From Candidatus Rokuibacteriota bacterium (GTDB lineage: Bacteria > Methylomirabilota > Methylomirabilia > Rokubacteriales > CSP1-6), in contig QHTB01000147.1 of assembly GCA_003220615.1 (NCBI GenBank), positions 1 through 49,338 of the forward strand: 49,338 nt of DNA, written 5' to 3'. The position numbers and the translations under genes were made by a program. Shown piece by piece: positions 16,986 to 26,571 of this stretch; the first letter of the stretch is position 1, and each line of letters starts with the position of its first letter. The notes beneath the pieces are model-generated. The model saw nothing but the letters and a program-made list of their open reading frames with translations, searched no databases and had not been told where the DNA came from.

Positions 16986-17732
16986 CTAGATCCCCAGCAC
17001 GGGCCGCAGGTCGCCGAGGTCGCGCAGCTCCACGTCGGGTTTCGGAATTCCAGGCGGCAGCGGGGCCGCGTCCGGATTGATCCACGCCGTCCGCATGCCG
17101 ACCTGGTGAGCTCCGAGCACGTCGATGTCAGGCCGGTCGCCGACGAACAGCGTCTGTTCCGCCGTCACCCCGACCCGGCGCAGCGCCTCTTCGAAGATGA
17201 CGGGCGCCGGCTTGCGCCAGCCGATCTCGTCCGACACCACGATGGTATCGAAGAGATCGGCCACGCCCGCCTCTCGCAAAATGCCGAGGGCGGTCGGCGT
17301 GTAGTCGAAGTTCGAGACGAGCGCCAGGCGATATCGACGGGCCAGATCGGTGAGGAGCGGCCCGTGATGCGCCGGGAACTCGGCGGCCTTGGACAGCTCA
17401 CGACGGTGCGTATCGAGCAGGCCCTGCAGGAGGCCGGGCGGGCATCGATCGGGATCGAGGGCGAGACAGCGGAACAGGTGGGCGAAGCGCTCGGGCGCCG
17501 CCACCTCGCGGTGATCGATCGCACGCCGGCGCTCGGCCTCCTGCCAGCTTTCCTGCAGCGCCTTGTGAAAGGTCTCGAGCGTGAGGTCGGGGCTCCATGC
17601 GCGGAGGATCGGGTGGAGATGACCGGCCGTCGAGCGCACGGTGCGCCCCGCGATCGTCACCTCGGGCAGCCGGTCGCGATCGAAGCGCACCAGCGTGTCG
17701 AAGAGGTCGAAGAAGACGGCGCGCACGTCCAT
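16986..17732 (-). CDS. HAD-superfamily hydrolase
   Basis: A 248-residue haloacid-dehalogenase-type phosphatase. Motif I is FFDLFDTLV (nucleophile Asp about residue 8), motif II is LVSNFD, motif III is the lysine in GWRKPAP, and motif IV is GDRPDIDVLGA. A helical cap (about 40-110) follows motif I, so it is a subclass I, small-molecule phosphatase type. The substrate is unknown. ATG 17732 is chosen because it opens directly into motif I and sits 4 bases after the DUF2203 stop; a start nine codons earlier would overlap that gene. Confidence 0.85.
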   Translation of the reverse strand: MDVRAVFFDLFDTLVRFDRDRLPEVTIAGRTVRSTAGHLHPILRAWSPDLTLETFHKALQESWQEAERRRAIDHREVAAPERFAHLFRCLALDPDRCPPGLLQGLLDTHRRELSKAAEFPAHHGPLLTDLARRYRLALVSNFDYTPTALGILREAGVADLFDTIVVSDEIGWRKPAPVIFEEALRRVGVTAEQTLFVGDRPDIDVLGAHQVGMRTAWINPDAAPLPPGIPKPDVELRDLGDLRPVLGI

Positions 17733-17736
17733 ACGC

Positions 17737-18138
17737 TCAGAGCGGCTTGCGTCCGGCATATCCCTCGTCGAGCCCGTGCCAGTAGCCGATCGCCTTCTCG
17801 CCGAACTTCCAGCAGAGGTTGACCTCGCGACCCTCGCGCATGTGCGGGAAATCCACCAGCCCCAGATCGAGATCCTTCGTCACGCCACCCAGCCGGGTGA
17901 TGGCCTCGAGCCCGGTCCGCATCCTCTCGATCAGCCGCTCGCGACGTTCCTGGTCGGCGCGCCAGGCGTCGCGGTCGAACGCCGCGCCACCCGCCATCGT
18001 GATCCGCTGCTGCTCCGTCTTCATCCGCTCCTCGACGGCCATCACGTCGCGGCGAGCGTCGCGGATCCTCTCCATCACCGCGGTGAGCTCCGGGATGAGC
18101 GCTTCGACGTCGGCCGGGTTGAAATACCGGTCAGCCAC
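17737..18138 (-). CDS. DUF2203 family protein
   Basis: A 133-residue protein of a conserved family with no assigned function. The family-typical end is clear: [11 protein letters not shown], then [28 protein letters not shown] (about residues 90-133). The N-terminal half is helical and charged. GTG start at 18138, overlapping by 8 bases the short ORF at 18131-18256 that looks like a lut-operon scar. It is followed 4 bases later by the HAD gene, so cupin, scar ORF, DUF2203 and HAD form one coupled transcript. Confidence 0.8.
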   Translation of the reverse strand: MADRYFNPADVEALIPELTAVMERIRDARRDVMAVEERMKTEQQRITMAGGAAFDRDAWRADQERRERLIERMRTGLEAITRLGGVTKDLDLGLVDFPHMREGREVNLCWKFGEKAIGYWHGLDEGYAGRKPL

Positions 18139-18256
18139 GGATCGGCGCGTCCACGAAGATCGCGTGCACTTCCTTCGGTCCGTGGACGCCGACCTCGGGG
18201 AAGAACATGTCGCCGAGACACGTGATCATCAGCGACGCGCGGACGGGCCGCGCCAT
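18131..18256 (-). pseudogene. 41-codon fusion of LutA N-terminus and LUD-domain C-terminus (probable deletion scar)
   Basis: A short ORF between the cupin and DUF2203 genes. Its first half contains [12 protein letters not shown], which is the typical opening of LutA/YkgE-type Fe-S oxidoreductases (there followed by about 210 residues that are absent here). Its second half, [14 protein letters not shown], matches the closing motif of LUD-domain proteins such as LutC or LutB. In lutABC operons LutA comes first and LutC last, so an in-frame deletion from early lutA to late lutC would leave exactly this. It overlaps the cupin stop by one base (TGATG) and the DUF2203 start by 8. It could instead be an assembly collapse, or a small genuine peptide. 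Confidence 0.55.
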
Positions 18257-18579
18257 CAAGCGTGCGGTGGTGGCGGAGTCACGACGACGGCGGCGAGCAA
18301 GCGGCCGGGGCCGGCGTTTCGGAGGCCGTGTTCCTGGCCGGCCCGGGCCACGACCGCCTCGCCCGGCTCGAGGCGCTCTTCCTTACCGTCCACGACGACC
18401 AGTGCGAAGCCCTCGAGGACGAGATAGATCTTGTCCTGGTCAGCGTGGGCGTGCGGCTTCTGCTCCTGGCCCGGCTCGAGACAATAGAGATCGAGCTGCG
18501 TGCGCGACGTCGTCGCCAGCGCGACCTTCGCCATCTTGTCCGAACGAAACTCCGCCCGGTCCTTGATCCTGATCTTCAC
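18256..18579 (-). CDS. Cupin-domain protein
   Basis: A 107-residue single-domain cupin. The metal-site motif 1 is KPHAHADQDKIYLVLEG (about residues 41-57; two His and a Glu-like position taken by later residues) and motif 2 ends at GQEHGLRNAG (about 81-90, one His). Cupins of this size include isomerases, dioxygenases and sensors; nothing here decides. GTG start. It is the first gene of the coupled cluster with the lut-like scar, DUF2203 and HAD, and lies directly after repeat array A (locus 2), which probably holds its promoter. Confidence 0.8.
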   Translation of the reverse strand: MKIRIKDRAEFRSDKMAKVALATTSRTQLDLYCLEPGQEQKPHAHADQDKIYLVLEGFALVVVDGKEERLEPGEAVVARAGQEHGLRNAGPGRLLAAVVVTPPPPHA

Positions 18580-18591
18580 GTGCGATCTCCG

Positions 18592-18750
18592 ATCATTTCA
18601 CTCTCGCCTCGTCGCGCGACGCGCCTCGGCTCGCCCCGCCACGATCATTTCACTCTCGCCTCTCTCGATCATCTCAGCGCTCGGCTCGGCCGTCGGACTG
18701 CCTCACCTCGCACCGCCACGCGCGACGCGCCTCGGCTCACACAGCCACCA
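18592..18750. repeat. Intergenic repeat array, family A (locus 2)
   Basis: Three degenerate units related to those at 7334-7527: CCGATCATTTCACTCTCGCC, a short CGATCATTTCACTCTCGCC, and TCGATCATCTCAGCGCTCGG followed by the GCTCGGCCG...CCTCACCTCGCACCGCCA section. It fills the whole gap between the glcF stop codon (18751) and the cupin start. No gene seen. Confidence 0.75.
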
Positions 18751-19998
18751 TCACGGCAGCGCTCGCCGCACCGAGCGGGCCAGCAGCGTCACGGGATGCA
18801 GCACCTCGAGGTCGAGCCCACGCTCTCGACAGCCCTTGGCGATCTGAAGGAGACAACCCGGGTTGCCCGTCACTACCGCCGCCGCACCGGTCTCGGCGAT
18901 GCGATCGATCTTCATGGTGAGCAGGCGGCCCGCCACCTCGGGCTCGAGCAGATTGTAAACGCCCGCGCTTCCGCAGCAGAGGTCGCTCTCGGGCAGCGGC
19001 ACGATTTTCAGATCCGGGATTCGCCCGAGCAACCGGCGCGGCTCGGCGCGGATGCGCTGGCCGTGGGCGAGGTGGCAGGCGTCGTGATACGTCACGGTGA
19101 GATCGACTGGCCCCAGGGGAAGCTCGGCGTCGACCAGAGCCTCGCTGACGTCCTTGATCTTTTCGGCAAAGGCCACCACGTCTGCCTCTCCCGGCATCCA
19201 GCGCGTGTACTCCTTCATGGCGGAGCCGCAGCCGGCGGCGTTGACGACGATGACGTCGAGGTCCACCGGAAATGCCGCGATCAGCTTCCGGGCGCGGTCG
19301 CGAAAGTCGTCGAGGAATCCGGCGTGAAGCTCGAGGGCGCCGCAGCATCCCTGGTCGCGCGGCACGACGACGTCGTACCCGGCCAGGCTGAGCAGACGCG
19401 CCGTGTCGCGGTTCACGTCGGGATAGAGATGCCGCTGGATGCAGCCCGTCAAGACCCCGGCGCGGCCGAGTCGCCGGCGGCCCTGGGCAGGCGTCAGCTC
19501 GGGCAACGCCGGAGCGCTCGGCACGTCTGGCAGGAGCGACTCCATCGCGGCCAGGCGCGGCGCCAGCGCCAGCACGTGGCTCGCGCGCACCACGCGTCGC
19601 AGCCCGCTCCGTTGATAGAGCTTCAGGCCCCCCAGCATCAGGCCGAGCCGCCTCGGTTCGGGGAACATCCCGTGCACCAGGCGGCGGAGCAGCGCGGTAC
19701 GGGGCCTCGGCCCGCGCTCGACGAGCTGAGAGCGGGTGGCTTCCAGGAGCGAGCCGAAGGGGACGCCGGCCGGGCACGCCGTCTCGCACGCACGGCAACC
19801 GAGACAGAGATCCATGTGGCGCGCGAACGCGTCGGTGAAACCGAGGCGGCCTTCGGCGACCGCCCGCATGAGATAGAGCCGCCCGCGCGGCGAGTCCATC
19901 TCTTCGCCGAGGACGCGATAGGTCGGACACTGGGGCAGGCAGATCCCGCAGTGCACGCACAGCCTGAGATCGTCGATGTCCGGAGCGACCGCCGCCAT
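18751..19998 (-). CDS. glcF: Glycolate oxidase iron-sulfur subunit
   Basis: A 415-residue Fe-S protein. Two [4Fe-4S] motifs are at the N-terminus: CVHCGICLPQCPTY (about residues 14-27) and CLGCRACETACPAG (about 64-77). Two CCG domains follow, visible as DQGCCGALELHAG and later DLCCGSAGVYN. It accepts electrons from GlcD/GlcE and passes them to the respiratory chain at the inner membrane. It starts inside the glcE stop (TGATG, one-base overlap). Together glcDEF oxidise glycolate, and perhaps lactate or other 2-hydroxyacids, to the 2-oxoacid. ATG 19998 is chosen since an upstream open frame lies fully inside glcE. Confidence 0.93.
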   Translation of the reverse strand: MAAVAPDIDDLRLCVHCGICLPQCPTYRVLGEEMDSPRGRLYLMRAVAEGRLGFTDAFARHMDLCLGCRACETACPAGVPFGSLLEATRSQLVERGPRPRTALLRRLVHGMFPEPRRLGLMLGGLKLYQRSGLRRVVRASHVLALAPRLAAMESLLPDVPSAPALPELTPAQGRRRLGRAGVLTGCIQRHLYPDVNRDTARLLSLAGYDVVVPRDQGCCGALELHAGFLDDFRDRARKLIAAFPVDLDVIVVNAAGCGSAMKEYTRWMPGEADVVAFAEKIKDVSEALVDAELPLGPVDLTVTYHDACHLAHGQRIRAEPRRLLGRIPDLKIVPLPESDLCCGSAGVYNLLEPEVAGRLLTMKIDRIAETGAAAVVTGNPGCLLQIAKGCRERGLDLEVLHPVTLLARSVRRALP

Positions 19999-21311
19999 CA
20001 GAGACCGCCGACGAATCGGCCCGGGTTGAGCACGCCTCGCGCGTCGAACTCTTGCTTGATCGCGCGCATCAGACCGAGCGCCGCCGGCTCGACCGGTCCC
20101 CAGGGATCGAATGCGGCCCGCACGTTCGTCGGCGCGCTCTCGACGACGACGGCGCCACCAAAGTCCGCAGTGAGGCCTCGCATCTCCTCGACGAGTTGCT
20201 TGACCGTCTCCACGTCGGCCCCGGTGATCGCGACGCGCAGCGAGCCGAGCGAGGCGCAGCCCGTGATCAGCACCGCCCGCTCGGCCGCCGGAAACGCGCG
20301 CTCGATCACCTCGACGGTATCGGCGAGCCGGCTCGGCAACGACCCGATACGGAGGATCACCTCGTCCTCGGCCGGAGTCAGCGCCGCGTCGTACCGCGTC
20401 CATAGATCCTCTCCCACGGCGGCCACGCGGACTTTTTCGCCGCTGGCCAGGACGGCGAGGGCCTCGCCCTGCTCACGAACGGCGGGATGGGCGCTGCCGA
20501 TGGCGACCGCCACGCCGAAGGGCGCGCTCGGGGCCTGGCACACGCGCAGCGCGGCTTCGTTGAGGAGCTCGAGGCGCATCGGCTGGAGCGGCGAATTCAC
20601 GACGCGCGCAGCGAACGCCTGGGCCGCCTCGACCGACGTGAAGGGCGCCAGCCACGTCTGCTCGGCCTCGGGCATGGGTTGGAGGCGAAGCGTGAGCTCG
20701 CACAGGACGCCGAGCGTCCCCAGCGCGCCGACCATCAGCTTGGGCACGTCGTAGCCGGTCACCGATTTGACGACGCGCGCTCCGCCCCAGGTCACGACAC
20801 CGTCGGCCTGGACGAAGCGCACGCCGAGCACGAGATCGCGCAGCGCCCCGTAACGCGCGCGCAATGGCCCCGCGGCGTTGGTCGCGATCATCCCGCCGAG
20901 CGTCCGTCGGCGCCATCCCGGCGGATCCATCGGCAGCCACTGACGCCGGCCGGCGAGACGTTCGGCGAGGCCGCCGGCCGTCATGCCGGCCTCCACGCTC
21001 ACGGTGAGATCGTCGGGGTTGTCCTCGAGGACGTGATCGAGGCCCGTCAGATCGAGGACGACGTCGACGCGTGATGGCGGCGCTCCGAGGCCGAGCGCCG
21101 TACCCGCGCCGCGGGGCACCACCGCGAGGTTCTCGTCCCACGCGATGGCGAGGACCGCGGCCACGTGATCGATCGACGCCGGGCGGACGATGAAGCGCGG
21201 CGTGTGGCCATCGATGGCCGCGGTGGACAGCGCGCCCGGATCGATGATGAGCCGGTCGGGGCCGAGACGCTCGGCGAAGACCCCGGCCATCGATGCCGCC
21301 GAGACGGCCAT
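19998..21311 (-). CDS. glcE: Glycolate oxidase FAD-binding subunit
   Basis: A 437-residue protein, somewhat longer than E. coli GlcE (about 350). It carries a PCMH-type FAD domain: VVPRGAGTALGLGAPP (about residues 59-74) and NAAGPLRARYGALRDLVLG (about 141-160), then a C-terminal domain ending in DARGVLNPGRFVGGL. It is the second flavin subunit of the GlcDEF complex. It is coupled to glcD and glcF by one-base TGATG overlaps at both ends, which favours equimolar synthesis. Confidence 0.92.
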   Translation of the reverse strand: MAVSAASMAGVFAERLGPDRLIIDPGALSTAAIDGHTPRFIVRPASIDHVAAVLAIAWDENLAVVPRGAGTALGLGAPPSRVDVVLDLTGLDHVLEDNPDDLTVSVEAGMTAGGLAERLAGRRQWLPMDPPGWRRRTLGGMIATNAAGPLRARYGALRDLVLGVRFVQADGVVTWGGARVVKSVTGYDVPKLMVGALGTLGVLCELTLRLQPMPEAEQTWLAPFTSVEAAQAFAARVVNSPLQPMRLELLNEAALRVCQAPSAPFGVAVAIGSAHPAVREQGEALAVLASGEKVRVAAVGEDLWTRYDAALTPAEDEVILRIGSLPSRLADTVEVIERAFPAAERAVLITGCASLGSLRVAITGADVETVKQLVEEMRGLTADFGGAVVVESAPTNVRAAFDPWGPVEPAALGLMRAIKQEFDARGVLNPGRFVGGL

Positions 21312-22756
21312 CAGATCCAGGCGCCGGCGGGCAGGACCGGCCGCTTGGGCCGGAATCCTTCGCCGCAGGCGGGGTGGGACGGCAGCAGCTTGTCGGGATT
21401 CATGAGGCCCGCCGGATCGAACACGCGCCGCAGCCGGAACATGAAGTTGAGATCGGCTTCGCCGTACTGGAGCGGCAGGTTCTTGGCCTTGTCCAGGCCG
21501 ACGCCGTGCTCACCGGTAACCGAGCCACCGAGCGCGATGCAGGCGGCGAGCAGCTCTTCGTTGGCCTGCTTGGCGCGCTCGAGATCCTCGGCGCTGCGAT
21601 CGTCGTAGCAGATGAGCGGATGGAGGTTTCCGTCGCCGGCGTGAAACACGTTGGCGATGATCACCCGATGGCGCGCCGCGATCGCTTTCATCTCGCGCAT
21701 GATCTGGGGCAGCTTCGAGCGCGGGACCACGGCGTCCTGGAGGAGATAGGAGGACGTGAGCCGCCCGACGGCGCCGGCGGCTTCCTTCCGCCCCTTCCAC
21801 AGGAGCGCCCGCTCCATCTCGTCGGCGGCCACACTGACCGACACGGCGCCGTGACGGCGGCAGATGATGGCGACGCGCTCGGCCTGCGCCTCGACCTCGG
21901 CGCGAGGTCCATCGAGCTCGATGAGCAGCACCGCGTCGGCGGCATCCGGGTAGATCTTGCCGATGCTGGCGTTGATGGCGCTGATGATGGCGGCGTCGAG
22001 CATCTCCAGCGCCGCCGGCACGATCCCACTCGCGATGATCTCCGACACCGCTTCGGACGCCTCGGTGATCGACGCGAACGTCGCCAGCGCGGTCTTCACG
22101 GCCTCGGGCGTGTGGAGGACGCGGACGGTGATGGCGGTGACGATCCCGAACGTCCCTTCGCTGCCGACGACGACGCCGGTCAGGTCGTAGCCCGGTCCAT
22201 CCACCACCTTGCCGCCGACCCGCACCAGATTGCCGGTGCCGGTGACGATCTCGAGCCCCAGCACGTGATTCGTCGTGACGCCGTACTTGAGACAGTGCGG
22301 CCCGCCCGCGTTGGTGGCGACGTTGCCGCCGATGGACGACACCATCTGGCTCGACGGATCGGGCGCGAAGAAGTATCCGCGGTCGCCGATGGCCTTCGTG
22401 AGCCACAGGTTGATCAGCCCCGGCTGAACCACCGCGCAGCGATTGGGCAGGTCGACCTCGAGGACGCCGTCCATCCGATTCACCGAGACCATCACGCCGC
22501 CCTTTGGGGCCATCGCGCCGCCGATCAGGCCGGTTCCCGATCCGCGCGGAACGACGGCGAGGCTCTCACGCCGACAGAGCTTCACGACGGCTTGCACCTG
22601 GGCGGTGGTTCGCGGCAGGGCCACGGCGTCGGGAGCGCCCTTGTAGAAGGTGTGCATGTCTGCCTCGTAGACCATGCGGCCTTCGGGCGTCGTCACCAGC
22701 CCGTCAGCGCCGAGGATTCGCAGGAGCTCTTGGACGATGGCGGGAGTCAGCGGCAT
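21311..22756 (-). CDS. glcD: Glycolate oxidase subunit, FAD-linked
   Basis: A 481-residue FAD-linked oxidase. The FAD/PCMH segment is clear: VVPRGSGTGLIGGAMAPKGG (about residues 63-82) and SSIGGNVATNAGGPHCLKYG (about 138-157). The C-terminal oxidase domain has FHAGDGNLHP and the GSVTGEHGVG motif, and ends in a FDPAGLMNPDKLLP-type segment. It removes hydride from glycolate; relatives act on D-lactate or D-2-hydroxyglutarate, so substrate specificity is inferred from the glcDEF set. ATG 22756. It is the first gene of the glc operon, 134 bases after korB across three hairpins. Confidence 0.94.
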   Translation of the reverse strand: MPLTPAIVQELLRILGADGLVTTPEGRMVYEADMHTFYKGAPDAVALPRTTAQVQAVVKLCRRESLAVVPRGSGTGLIGGAMAPKGGVMVSVNRMDGVLEVDLPNRCAVVQPGLINLWLTKAIGDRGYFFAPDPSSQMVSSIGGNVATNAGGPHCLKYGVTTNHVLGLEIVTGTGNLVRVGGKVVDGPGYDLTGVVVGSEGTFGIVTAITVRVLHTPEAVKTALATFASITEASEAVSEIIASGIVPAALEMLDAAIISAINASIGKIYPDAADAVLLIELDGPRAEVEAQAERVAIICRRHGAVSVSVAADEMERALLWKGRKEAAGAVGRLTSSYLLQDAVVPRSKLPQIMREMKAIAARHRVIIANVFHAGDGNLHPLICYDDRSAEDLERAKQANEELLAACIALGGSVTGEHGVGLDKAKNLPLQYGEADLNFMFRLRRVFDPAGLMNPDKLLPSHPACGEGFRPKRPVLPAGAWI

Positions 22757-22793
22757 TGATATCGATCTCCGAGCGGATTATCTCTTGTTTCGC

Positions 22794-22884
22794 GCGGCGG
22801 CTTCGCCGCCGCAACTCTCATGGGGGAGGGTTCGGAGGGGGCCGTCGAGGCCCCCTCCGACGAGGATGGGGGACGAAGTCCCCC
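22794..22884. terminator. Three tandem hairpins between korB and glcD
   Basis: Three perfect stems follow one another in the gap: GCGGCGG/CCGCCGC (22794-22812, loop CTTCG), a 12-bp stem 22832-22843 with 22849-22860 (loop GTCGA), and GGGGGAC/GTCCCCC (22868-22884, loop GAA). The one nearest korB begins right after its stop at 22891 and would terminate korAB transcripts. The middle stem is of the same type as the one at 2378-2404. No U-tract is visible. Confidence 0.6.
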
Positions 22885-22890
22885 TCCGAG

Positions 22891-23915
<1,025 letters not shown>

Positions 23916-23919
<4 letters not shown>

Positions 23920-25787
23920 GGCTTGCTCCCGATGAGTTGGACGATTGCCTCGTAGATTTCTTCCGACGCCAGCGGCAGACCACGGACGCGGTTGAAACCG
24001 ACCGCGTCGACCAGATATTCGGCGCGCAGCACGCGCACGAGCTGGCCGCTGTTGATCTCGGGCACGAGCACCTTGCGGTACTCGCGCAGGATGTGGCCCA
24101 GATCGGGCGGCAGCGGGTTCAGGTGACGGAGATGAACCGATGCGACCGACCGCCCCTCGGTCTGAGCCCGCTCCACCGCGGCGGTGATCGCCCCGTACGT
24201 GCCGCCCCAGCCCACGACCAGCAGGTCCCCGGTGGCCTCCCCGTTGATCGTGGTCGGCGGAATCTCCTGAGCCACGCGCCGCACCTTTTCGGCCCGTGTC
24301 TTGACCATGTGGTCGTGGTTCTCGGGATCGTACGAGATGTTGCCGGTCACGTCCTGCTTCTCGATGCCGCCGATGCGATGCTCGAGCCCGGGTGTGCCCG
24401 GGCGCACCCACGGTCGCGCCAGCGTGGCCGGGTCGCGCAGATACGGGAAGAACCCATCCGCCGACGTGCGGAACTGGATCTCGATCGGCGGCAGCGTGTT
24501 GACGTCGGGGATCAACCACGGCTCGGAGCCGTTGGCCAGGAAGCCATCGCTCAACACGATGACCGGCATCATGTACTTGGCGGCGATGCGCACGGCCTCG
24601 TAGGCGACGTAGAAGCAGTCGCCCGGCGTCGCCGGGGCGAGCACCGCCACCGGTGATTCACTGTTGCGACCGTACAGCGCCTGCATCAGGTCGGCCTGCT
24701 CGGTCTTGGTCGGCATGCCGGTCGAGGGGCCGGCACGCTGGATGTTGAGGACGACGAGCGGCAGCTCGGCCGTCACGGCCAGACCGATGCCTTCGCTCTT
24801 GAGCGCGATGCCAGGGCCGCTCGAGCCCGTCACGCCGATGGCACCGCCGAAGGACGCGCCGATGGCCGCGGTCACCGCCGCGATCTCGTCTTCCGCCTGG
24901 ATCGTGCGGATGCGGAAGCGCTTGTGCATGGCCAGCTCTTCGAGGATGCCGCTGGCCGGCGTGATCGGATATGCGCCGTAGACGAGGGGAATCTTCGAGC
25001 GCTGGGCGGCGGCCAGCAGTCCCCACGCGAGCGCGCGGTTGCCCGTCATCGCCCGGTAGAGGCCCGGAGCCATGTCGGCGGCGTCGACCGTGTAGTGCTC
25101 GCCGAAGATCTCGGCCGTCTCACCGAACGCGTGGCCCGCCTTGAGGACGCGCGTGTTGGCCTCGGCGATGTCCATGCTCTTGGCGAACTTCTTGTTGATC
25201 CAGTCGAGCGTCGGTTCGAGCGGTCGTGTGTAGATCCACGACACGAGGCCGAGCGCGAAGAAGTTCTTGGTCCGGTCCTTCTCCTTGGTGTTCAGCGCGA
25301 GGTCCTTGATCGCCTCGTGCGTGAGCCCGGTCATGTCGACCTTGTGCAGGCGGTAGCGCTCGGCCAGCGCCGGATCGTCGAGCGGGTTCTGGGCGTAGCC
25401 GGCCTTGTCGAGGTTGCGCTTGTCGAATGCCGCCGTGTTCACGAGGAGCAGGCCGCCCGGTTTCAGATCGCGAAGGTGCACCTTGAGGGCGGCGGGATTC
25501 ATGGCGACCAGGCAATCGAGACGATCACCCGGCGTGTACACGCGCTGGCTGCCGAACTGGAGCTGGAAGCTGGAGACGCCGAAGAGGGTGCCCGCGGGTG
25601 CGCGAATTTCGGCCGGGAAGTTGGGCAACGTGGCGATGTCGTTGCCGGCCCAGGCGGATTCGGTGGTGAACTGCTCTCCGGTGAGCTGCATCCCGTCCCC
25701 GGAGTCCCCGGCGAAGCGGATCACGGCACGTTCCAGCCCCCTGCGCGGCTTCTCGGTGCCCTTGACGGGAGCCACCGTCTCGCTCAT
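23916..25787 (-). CDS. korA: 2-oxoacid:ferredoxin oxidoreductase, fused gamma-alpha subunit
   Basis: A 623-residue subunit in which the gamma domain (about residues 15-195: AVIRFAGDSGDGMQLTGEQF...) is fused to the alpha domain (from about 225: GNRALAWGLLAAAQRSKIPLVYGAYPITPAS). This is the common aerobic-type KorA layout. The alpha domain has EDEIAAVTAAIGASFGGAIGVTGSSGPGI and ends with an interaction domain containing VVGWGGTYGAI. The start at 25787 has AGGAAAGGA ahead of it; an earlier in-frame start is unsupported. The pair allows CoA-dependent oxidation with ferredoxin as acceptor, which can be reversible in carbon fixation; no other rTCA genes are visible. Confidence 0.93.
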
Positions 25788-25973
25788 CGATCCGTATCCT
25801 TTCCTCTGTCGAACTCCCGGCGCATACCCCTTCCGCCAAGTCGCCCCGTCGGGATTCGCGCCGGACTGCGTTTGACTGTCCTCGCTCCTGCCGTCAGGAC
25901 AGATCACCTGTCATCTTATCGGACTGCGAGCGAAGGAGCAAGGATTGTCGCGCGGTTAGACCACCTCACCGCC
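25788..25973. other. korA upstream region
   Basis: A 186-base gap between the korA start and the CBS gene's stop. It contains two small inverted repeats, CCTG-CCGT-CAGG (near 25887-25898) and GACAG-ATCAC-CTGTC (near 25898-25912). They could be operator or terminator elements. I see no gene. Confidence 0.3.
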
Positions 25974-26498
25974 TCAGCCCGCGTCGATACGCTCCGGGTG
26001 CTTGATCGCATCGCCGGGCGGCAGGTTGAGGACCGCCTCGGGAAACAGATTTGCCAGCCATCGGATCACGTCGGTGACCGTGACGACGCCGATCGGACGG
26101 CGGTCGGCGTCGACGAGCGGCACCGTGCGATAGCCCGCGACGCTCATGCAATGCACCGCGTAGGCGACCCGCTGGCCGGCCGAGAGCGCCTCCGGACTCG
26201 GCGTCATCACCGCGGATAGCGGCGTCGTCGCCACGTCGCGGCCGACGCCGACGACCCGGCGGAGCACGTCACGCTCGGTGAAGATCCCCGTGAGCCGGCC
26301 GTCCGCATCGACGATGAGGACACCCGCCTGCCGCCTGGCCAGCATCGCCTGCACCGCTTCGCCCACCGTCGACGTCGGGCGCAGGCAGATCGGCTCCGCA
26401 GCCGAGAGGATCGCGATGGTGTCCCCGAGCAGCGCCCCGCGGATCTCCTGGAGATCCTCCTCGATGTCGCGCGAGCGATCGTCGTCGAAATCCGTCAT
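25974..26498 (-). CDS. CBS-domain pair protein
   Basis: A 174-residue cytoplasmic protein with two CBS motifs in tandem: about residues 38-90 (ICLRPTSTVGEAVQAML...GVLIVDADGRLTGIFTERDVLRR) and about 105-160 (PEALSAGQRVAYAVHCM...VPLVDADRRPIGVVTVTDVIRWL). CBS pairs bind adenosyl nucleotides and regulate partner proteins. No catalytic domain is attached. ATG 26498 follows a GGAGGTG Shine-Dalgarno. It lies between korA and the LysR gene; a link to either is unproven. Confidence 0.88.
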   Translation of the reverse strand: MTDFDDDRSRDIEEDLQEIRGALLGDTIAILSAAEPICLRPTSTVGEAVQAMLARRQAGVLIVDADGRLTGIFTERDVLRRVVGVGRDVATTPLSAVMTPSPEALSAGQRVAYAVHCMSVAGYRTVPLVDADRRPIGVVTVTDVIRWLANLFPEAVLNLPPGDAIKHPERIDAG

Positions 26499-26571
26499 CC
26501 GGCACCTCCAGCCGGCCGAGCGCCGGCTCAGGCGCAAATGGTAGTCCCGTGGCGGGGCCACGGCAACGAGA

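Noticed and set aside
18262..20754. An 830-codon plus-strand frame across the cupin, the repeat array and glcF
   Set aside because: It spans two genes and a repeat on the opposite strand, which have recognisable domains. No domain is visible in the long frame.
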